NCBI GenBank assembly: GCA_029747015.1
Contig: JAKOGI010000145.1
Coordinates: forward strand, 617,501-681,500
DNA from: Carnegiea gigantea
Taxonomy: Eukaryota > Streptophyta > Magnoliopsida > Caryophyllales > Cactaceae
Direction: 5' to 3'
DNA: 64,000 nt
Below are positions 57,288 to 64,000 of the stretch, piece by piece. Below the pieces are notes generated by a model. The model was not told where the DNA came from. It ran no database searches and saw only the letters and a program-made list of their open reading frames with translations. Numbering within the stretch: the stretch's first letter is position 1; the number at the start of each line of letters is the position of its first letter. Both the position numbers and the translations under genes were made by a program.

Positions 57288-59197
57288 GTCAAGCTTGAAA
57301 CCTAAAACAAGCGCTTCTTGGGAGGCAACCCAATGCCCTTTTTGTTTTTCCATCATTTAAAAAAAAAAACAAAAAAAAAGCGAAAAAAAAAGTGTGTTTC
57401 TCCCCCCCTCTTCCCTCCGCCCCCTTCCCTTCTCCTTTCTCTGCGGCCTTTTCATTGAGGACAATGAAAATCTCAAGCATGGGGGGGTGAGCTTGTCGCT
57501 CTTTGGGCAAAATTGTGGGGTTAGGGCGATTGACATTACTTGCATTCACATCATATAGATAGGACCGCATATAGTTGCACTAGGATGTTTTTACCTTTTG
57601 ATCATTAGAGCATGTAGTTTAGCACATTTAGGGCTAGATTTTGCATCGTAAAAGGAGAAATGATCGAGTCGGGCATTCGTAAGCTTCTCAGGTACTGTCT
57701 CTCACCCTTCTCTTCATTATCCTTTATATCTTTATTGCTTTCTTAGTTAGCTTTATTACTTTGAAAAAAAAAAAAAAATTGTGAAAACCCCTCTTGTGAT
57801 GAGATTGAAAGGGGTGATGATTGATGGATCATGTTGAGTTGTGTGTTGAGGCGTGACTTGTCTTGGTGTGAGTCTTTGTGCAGATTTTGTTTGTTTTGTC
57901 ATCTATAGTTTCCTTGTCCTGTGTTGCATGCTAACTACCCCTGAGATTCATGGGGTTTAACTTGATTGGCCTTGATGAATGAGACATACCTTGGAGTAAG
58001 TCACTTGACTGTGGTAGGTTTACCTGTGAGATTCTTGAGCCTAATGACTATTCATTACATATAGTCTCTACTTCCTTTCATGTGTGACTCCTCCATGATG
58101 CTTCTCTAGAACTTGGTCTTGTTCTCCTTGAAACTGCACTTAGCAATTGCATGTGTTGACATGATTGAAGCAATTTTTGTTCACGTAGCCACATTAGCCA
58201 GAAAGCCACCCGTTGTTGCATGTTCCCCCTTTGGCAGCCCTTTGTGCCTTTCCCCCTGTTGTTGTTGTTACACCATATCAATTACACACTTGACCTATGC
58301 ATATTTCCTTCACCCTTATCAAGGTCTAGTGGGGCAACACTTCCACAATGGAGTTAGGTATATTTGGGACATTTGATTATTCACTGCGGCCATAATGCTA
58401 GTGGCTCGTTTTGGGGAAATTGCGAATTAACTTTTGTACTTCCAACGCTATCCAATGTGCATCCTTTTTGCTTCTCAAAAAAAAAAGAGAGAAAAAAAAA
58501 CAAACAAACAAAAAGGAAAAAAATGAAAGAAAATGAAATGAGAAGTTGCAAATAAAATGGGTAGCATGGAAGCTTTTTGCAATAAGCTCGTTGGTTTCTC
58601 CTTAAGAGGTTTTTGCGAGTTTTGCCACTCGATTCGCAAGTTGGTGTGAAGTTGTATCTATAATGCTGAATTGTGGAAGTGTTCTTGCTCCCTAGTCTTT
58701 GACTAATAACTCCACTTTCCCAAATTGTTCCACTTCTCACCTTTGACCTTAGCCCCATTACGTCCCTATTGCAAGCCCTCATGATTGACACATTGCACAT
58801 TGCATTTTTGCGCTGGAGAGTAGAGAACGTTACCAAGCATATGGTAGTTTGCCTAATTGGTTGGAGTATTGAGCGTGCCCCTGTTACATATTTCAAACAC
58901 ATTGAAAAGAGTGTTCCACTTTGCCTTAAAGTAAGGTCCTACCAATCCTGCTTACTCACCATTTGTTGAGGAAGGTTATGTCCAACTATGTTTTTCAATA
59001 TTGGGGTGTGTGGTGTGTTTCATTTAGGCAAAGTGATTCATGGATGGCATTGCATTCATTTTTATTGAAATTTTCTTTCACACCTTGACTTGACCACCTT
59101 CACTGCATGATTAGGGTGATTCGTCGATCCTCTATCCTTTTCCTTGAAGAGGGTGTGTTTCGAGGTCCACCATCCTCCCTGATTTTTCATAGCATAG
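57288..59197 (+). other. 3' untranslated region of younger Athila derivative
   Basis: No gene is seen. It begins with a GCGCTTCTTGGGAGGCAACC segment (a TTGGG/CCCAA stem) and contains A-rich tracts (57361-57391 and 58479-58515) and an internal hairpin-PPT module (57449-57487). ORFs here on either strand have no recognisable domains. The place where an env-like gene would be expected in full-length Athila is not coding. Confidence 0.7.
57449..57487 (+). other. Internal stem-loop plus polypurine tract
   Basis: TTTTCATTG, loop AGGA, CAATGAAAA (perfect 9-bp stem, 57449-57470), then TCTCAAGCATGGGGGGG. The architecture matches the 3' module at 59198-59235, 1.75 kb downstream. It may prime a second, internal plus-strand start. 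Confidence 0.7.
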
Positions 59198-59235
59198 TCT
59201 TGCTTGGGGACAAGCAAGAGATAAGCATGGGGGCG
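59198..59235 (+). other. 3' stem-loop plus polypurine tract of younger Athila
   Basis: TCTTGCTTG, loop GGGA, CAAGCAAGA (perfect 9-bp stem, 59198-59219), then GATAAGCATGGGGGCG directly against the TG of the LTR. Confidence 0.88.
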
Positions 59236-60663
59236 TGATGAACCTCTATTTCGTACTATTTTTAGCCCCTATTTGACCCATTTTCTCCCCCTTTTTCACA
59301 TTCAATTGCGTTAAGGGAGGGTCAAATCGGCCTCCTTTTGTGTACTTTTCACTCGTTTAACATCTTTCGATATTTTTCAGGAACTTTATTGAAGAAACAG
59401 AAAGATGAATAATATTTAGCAGAAAGAAGTGCCAAAGGGGCCTGAAAAAGCTACGAAAAAGCGTCACACGGAAGTTCCGAAGAATCGAACACATGCGACA
59501 GGGCAAACCACGAAGACCCGGCCAACCCGAACCGGCCGCCACATGGCACGGCCTGACTGTGCCACGTGGCACGACCGTGCCACATGGCACGGTGTGGCCG
59601 TGCCACGTGGCCGATTCTGCGAGTCGGTCTTGGGCGTTCCAGAATTTTGGCACGGTGGTGCCATGCCGTCTGGCACGACCGTGCCACCCTTGTTCCGCGA
59701 CGCGACTTAAATTTTCCTTCGGGGCTGTTTTGAAGGGGGGTTTTTGGACGCTTAGTTTTACGTTTTAGTTTTCTCTCAAACTTTCTCTAGGCGACTCTTA
59801 GCTTTATTTGGAGGTTTAAGTTTCTATTACTCTTAAATTACGTTATTCGATTGAAGTTGATTCCATCGTTAATTCATTCGAATTATTCCAGGTTCTTGCC
59901 CTCTTTCCTTCTCTTGCTTGTTTTTGATAGTTTTAGAGTTTGGTTATCATGTTTATTGGATTGATTTTTGTGATTGTTGCATTAAACATGGTTGTAGGCT
60001 AAATCCTTCAACTTAGGTTGGGATTAACGCTGAATATGTATTGTTGAACTATGAACTAGCCCAATCCATGCTTTCCTTTGTTTGTAATTGCGAATTCTAC
60101 TTTGCGCGCCACCTGTTCGATGAAATGCTCGAAAGAACATTCATCCTTTTTATTGGGGTTTAGGGGAGCGTTGAGAGACGGAATCTTTACCTAGTGCGAC
60201 TTAGTACACGATTAAGGTTTTAACATGAGAATAGTTAAGCTTTAATTGGGATTTGAGATTGTAGACCTTGTAATCCTTCGACTTTCAGTCCCATGAAAAT
60301 AGGCGACTATGGTTCTAGGATTAGTCTTCGACCCTTGAGAGAGGGAGGAGATGGGCTTAATCGGCAATCTATCCATTCGTGATGCATGCTTAGGATTGTT
60401 TGATTGGGTTAGTATCTGATTCACTAGCATATTCGTACCGTTAATTCCAACCTAGGTGCCTTCCATTCTGCTGTTTGATTCACTGTTTAATCGTCTAAAT
60501 TCCTTAGTTTAATTCTCAAAAACCCCTTTTGTGATCACCTAGCTTGAGTTGTCTAATTAGTTCCGGTAATTGAAGCCAAGTTCCCTGTGGATTCGACCCG
60601 TACTTGCCGGTTGCTAGCTACAGCTACGCCGTGCACTTGCAGTTATTGAGTAAAACGATAACA
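59236..60663 (+). repeat. 3' LTR of younger Athila derivative
   Basis: 1428 bp. The sequence identity with the 5' LTR continues seven bases beyond the CA end (AGTTTTT), into what should be leader, before host sequence CTCCCGCAAAGG resumes. Confidence 0.9.
59545..59686. repeat. GGCACGG/CCGTGCC array, Athila LTR copy 2
   Basis: Three consecutive units (spacers CCTGA, A and TGTGG) against two in the 5' LTR, then a further GGCACGACCGTGCC near the right end. Confidence 0.85.
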
Positions 60664-61135
60664 AGTTTTTCTCCCGCAAAGGGAAGTTACAAAAGTATGC
60701 TACAGTGGTATTTACTGAAAGTTACAGCACTATCATCCAGAATAAGTTGCCCCCCAAAACTGTTTGATTCTGGTAGTTTCTCTCTACCCTGCACAGTTTG
60801 CTATGTTGCCATCAGTTACATTCTATGTGATCTAGCTTATAGACCGCTTGCTCAAGTATCCCATAAGAGTCCTAGAAGATGTGCTACTGTGAGTTGGAAA
60901 AATTTTCATCCCTTTTGATTTTGTGGTGATAGAGATGGAGAAAGATGTCCAAATTCCTATCATCTTAGGAAGACCATTCTTAGACACAGGTAGAGTTCTG
61001 ATCGAGGTGAAGAATAATAAGCTTTGCCTCCAAGTTGGAGAGGAAAAATTGGAGTTCAATCTTACACAAACCATGACTTCTCCCATCTTAGGGGATGCCT
61101 ACTACGAAGTTGATATTCTGGAAAGGTAGTAATAG
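60664..61135 (+). pseudogene. Old Athila protease region
   Basis: Resumes the old element after the nested insertion: SRKGKLQKYATVVFTES, NKLPPKLFDSGSFSLPC, then ILCDLA where the protease active site should be, and IILGRPFLDTGRVLIEV. Frame changes and stops are present. It joins logically to AKFLKD at 45952. Confidence 0.85.
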
Positions 61136-61599
61136 AGGAAGCCGTAATCCTTAGCCTTCCATTGGATCCTTAGGAGGCTTGTTTGATGGTCTCTTATGGG
61201 CATGTGAATGAGGCACATCAGGATGAAGTAAACAAAGCCTATACTAGGATCATAGATTCAACCCCCATATGTATTTGTAGATAGCACCACAGGGAGGTTC
61301 AAACCTCCAAAGATGGTAAGAAAGCTGCCCCCGAGGTAGAGTTGAAGCCTCTACCGTTTCACCTCCAATATGAGTTTTTTTACCCTGATCGTACATTCTC
61401 TATTATTGTCAGTATTAAACTAGGTGGCGCCTAACTTGAAAAATTACTAAATGTGCTCCGAAAGCATAAGGGTGCCCTAGGCTATAGCATTGATGATATC
61501 AAAAGAACTAGTCTTTCGGTTTGTATGCATAGAGTTTTTCTTGATGAAGGCTATAAACCCTCTAGATAACCTCAAACACTTTTAAATCCTAATGTGAAA

Positions 61600-62330
61600 G
61601 AGGTAGTGAAAAAAAGAGGTTGCCAAACTTGATGCTAGAATCATCTATCCTATCTCAGATAGTGAATAGATGAGTCCAGTTCAAGTAGTTCTCCAAAAAG
61701 GTGGCATGGCCATTATTAAGAATGGGCATGATGAACTCATTTATACTAGGACTGTTATCAGGTGTTGCATGTGTATTGATTATCAAAAATTGAATCAAGT
61801 CACCCGAAAAGATCATTTTCCCTCTCTTTCATTGATCAGATGTTGAAATGGTTAGCTAGGCATTCTTTCTTCGATTACTTGGATGGTTATTCAAGTTTTT
61901 TTCAAATCCCTGTCCATCCAAGTGGTCAGGAAAAGACAACTTTCACGTGCATTTATGGTACCCTTGCTTATCGCATGATGCTTTTTAGGTTATGTAATGC
62001 CCCTACTACCTTCTAACGCTACATGACTGCTTTTTTTTTGGGGGGGGGCTTCATCGAGAGCATCATGGAAGTGTTCATGGATGACTTCCCAAAATATAGA
62101 GGTGCCTTCGATTTGCGTTTTGGAAGTTTAACCAAGGTAGTTCTTAGAAATGAGGAAGTCAATCTGGCACTGATATGAAAAACGTCACTTCATGGTGTAG
62201 GATGGGGTGGTTTTAGGTTATGTTGTCTCTCATAGGGGAATTGAGATGGATAAAGCTAAGATTGAGGTTACTGAGCAGTTAAAACCTCCTATATGTATCA
62301 AAGGGGTGCAGAATTTCCTTGGTCATGCGG
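61600..62330 (+). pseudogene. Old Athila reverse transcriptase
   Basis: Keeps VVLQKGGM, CMCIDYQKLN and the catalytic FMDDF (62074-62088) but with numerous stops. A T9G9 tract (62031-62048) interrupts the palm between ATGACTGC and CTTCATCGAG. RNase H follows. Confidence 0.85.
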
Positions 62331-62830
62331 GATTTTATTGAGCAGTTAAAGCTAAGATCCCGTTTGTGTTTACTGATGTGTCTTAAGGCATTTTGCAGGA
62401 TAAAGCAGGATCTTATTTTTGCCCCCATCATCCAACCGACATATAGGAGTCTTCCATTTGAGATCATGTGCGATGCTTCGACCACTCATTTGGAGTGGTG
62501 CTAGGGCGGTGGAAGGATAAGAAGCCTCATGTTATTTACGATGTAAGCAAGGCACTTGAGGAGGCTGAACAGAATTATACCCTAACTGGGAAAGAGTTGT
62601 TTGGAGTGGTTTATACAATGAGAAGTTACGTCCTTACTTCTTGTGCTTGAAAGTTATTGTGTACACCGATCACTCCATACTCAAGCATCTCCTATAGAAA
62701 AAGGATGCCAAGACTTGCCTTATTAGGTGTATTGTGCTTCTATAATAGTTCGATATCGAGATCAAGGACAAGATGGAAGCTAAAGATGTGGTAGCTGACT
62801 ATCTCTCTTGGCTTGTAGTTGAGAGCCACA
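62331..62830 (+). pseudogene. Old Athila RNase H
   Basis: Reads FGVVLGRWKDKKPHVIYDVS and LEEAEQNYTLTGKELFGVVY, the Athila RNase H signature, with frame changes. Inactive. Confidence 0.8.
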
Positions 62831-63039
62831 GTCTTCTTATCGACGATGCTTTTTTTGACGAGCATCTCCTTGTGGTTGCCCTGGGTGTTGCCCATTCGTT
62901 CATCGATATCACTAATTACCTAGCTCAAGGAGTCTTACCACCTGATTTAAGTTATCACCAGAAGAAGAAATTCTTCCATAACCTGAAGTCTACTTTTAAG
63001 ACAAACCTTTTCTTTTTAAGCATCGCAATGTTAGGGTAG

Positions 63040-64000
63040 ATAGGTGTTGTCTTCCTAAGGATGAAATCCAGCACTTTCTGACACACCCTTTAGAGGAGAC
63101 GCGCGAGAGGAGACGCGCGAGAGTGTCATCTCCCATTGTCATGACTTTTCTTATGGAGAACACATTAGAACCTCCAAAACTGTGGCCAAGGTGCTTTAAT
63201 TAGAATTATTCTAGCCCATATTATTCAAAGGCATCCACAATTATCAATCATGTAATAGATGTCGAGGGGAAATATTTCTCAAAAGAATGAAATGTCCCCT
63301 CAACTATATTCTTAAAGAGGAGGTTTTTGATATTTGGAGAATTGACTTCATGGGATGGTTTCCTCCTTTTCGTGGTAACAAATACATTCGTGTGGTCGTT
63401 GACTACGTCTTCAAGTGGGTAGAGGCAATTGCTAGTCCCACCGACAATGCTAAAGTTATGGCGCGATTCTTTAAAAGGAAGATCTTTTCCATATATGGAG
63501 TGTCCCATTTATTGATTAGTAATATGGAAATCCACTTCATTGAAAAAGTTTAAGGCATTACTGAAGAAGTATGGGGTGCATCTATCCAAAAACTAGTGGC
63601 AAAGTCGAGATTTCCAACCGTGAGATCAAGTCTATTCTAGAGAAGACGGTTGCATGATCTAGGAAGGAATAGATAGAGAAATTGGATGATGCCTTATGTG
63701 CTTATCGATTGGCTTTCAAGACACTAATTGGCACTACTCCTTTTTTATTGGTGTTTGGAAACTCATGCCATCTCTCCGTGGATTAGGCCTTTTGGGCCAT
63801 CAAACATTCAAATTTTGATTAAAAGGTTGCAAACTAGAAGAGGCTTCTTTAACTCAATAAGCATGAAGAGATTCGCAAGGATGCTTTTGGGAATGCTCAG
63901 ATCTACAAAACCACATGAAGAAATGGCATGGCAAATTCATCTATAGAAGAAAGTTTCAAGAAGTTGAGTTGGAACTCTTGTTTAATTCGCAATTGAAACT
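63040..64000 (+). pseudogene. Old Athila integrase, runs off the window
   Basis: Reads VFDIWRIDFMGWFPPF, NKYIRVVVDYVFKWVEAIAS, then ISNMEIHF where the second catalytic Asp is Asn, and further on LDDALCAYRLAFKT-like and LELLFNSQLK segments. A 14-bp tandem duplication (GAGACGCGCGAGAG) lies at about 63097-63124. The 3' LTR is beyond the window. Confidence 0.85.

Larger units (their letters stand above)
45953..60663 (+). mobile_element. Younger Athila derivative (gag-protease only) nested in old Athila
   Basis: LTRs 45953-47358 and 59236-60663 start TGATGAACCTC and end CGATAACA. A tRNA-Asp-type primer-binding site follows the first LTR and a polypurine tract precedes the second. The interior encodes gag and protease, then passes directly into 3' untranslated sequence: RT, RNase H and integrase are absent, so it depends on other elements. 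A 7.3-kb minus-strand complex (49286-56563) sits between gag and protease. No target duplication was found (left flank AGGAC; right flank AGTTTTT then CTCCC). Gag carries frameshifts. Confidence 0.88.

Noticed and set aside
58381..58902. 173-codon minus-strand ORF
   Set aside because: No domain; antisense to the 3' UTR of the younger Athila; partly spans an A-rich tract.

Overview
The window is nuclear DNA of a eudicot plant. Two spliced host genes carry plant-type introns, and most of the remaining sequence is plant LTR retrotransposons, MITEs and an old pararetrovirus copy. The species cannot be named from the sequence. A leucoanthocyanidin reductase gene implies a plant able to make condensed tannins.

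1-22.0 kb (+): a gene for a multi-pass membrane protein with a C-terminal RING finger (TMEM185 / transmembrane Fragile-X-F-associated family). Thirteen coding exons lie between 5548 and 21963; the first coding exon is probably left of the window. Its introns hold a solo Athila-related LTR (2531-4002), two MULE-type MITEs, SINE and LINE scraps, and a young, nearly intact 7.3-kb Ty3/gypsy element in antisense (9144-16483, target duplication CATGG).

22.4-29.8 kb: a cluster of Tourist-like (TTA target) MITEs, then a complete five-exon leucoanthocyanidin reductase gene (LAR) on the minus strand, with a MITE in its third intron and a TATA box and CT-rich leader upstream.

30-43.1 kb: AT-rich intergenic DNA, then a decayed endogenous pararetrovirus (nucleocapsid knuckle, movement protein, RT, RNase H). 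It is split by a 6.7-kb non-autonomous LTR element (35321-42059).

43.2-64 kb: a Russian doll of Athila-type elements. An old, stop-riddled Athila (about 43.2-45952 and 60664 to beyond the window) is interrupted by a younger Athila derivative (45953-60663). That derivative keeps gag and protease but has no RT or integrase. It is itself interrupted by a minus-strand, three-LTR non-autonomous complex (49286-56563) with an intact 481-codon gag-like ORF.

Three signals cut across these elements. (a) A 9-bp stem with a purine tetraloop sits just upstream of the polypurine tract in Athila and its non-autonomous relatives; the stem sequence changes but pairing is kept, and there is a second internal copy. 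(b) Arrays of GGCACGG/CCGTGCC inverted repeats occur in the LTR or leader of otherwise different LTR families and vary in copy number between sister LTRs. (c) Junction features suggest that two of the nested Athila-type insertions entered without normal integrase processing.
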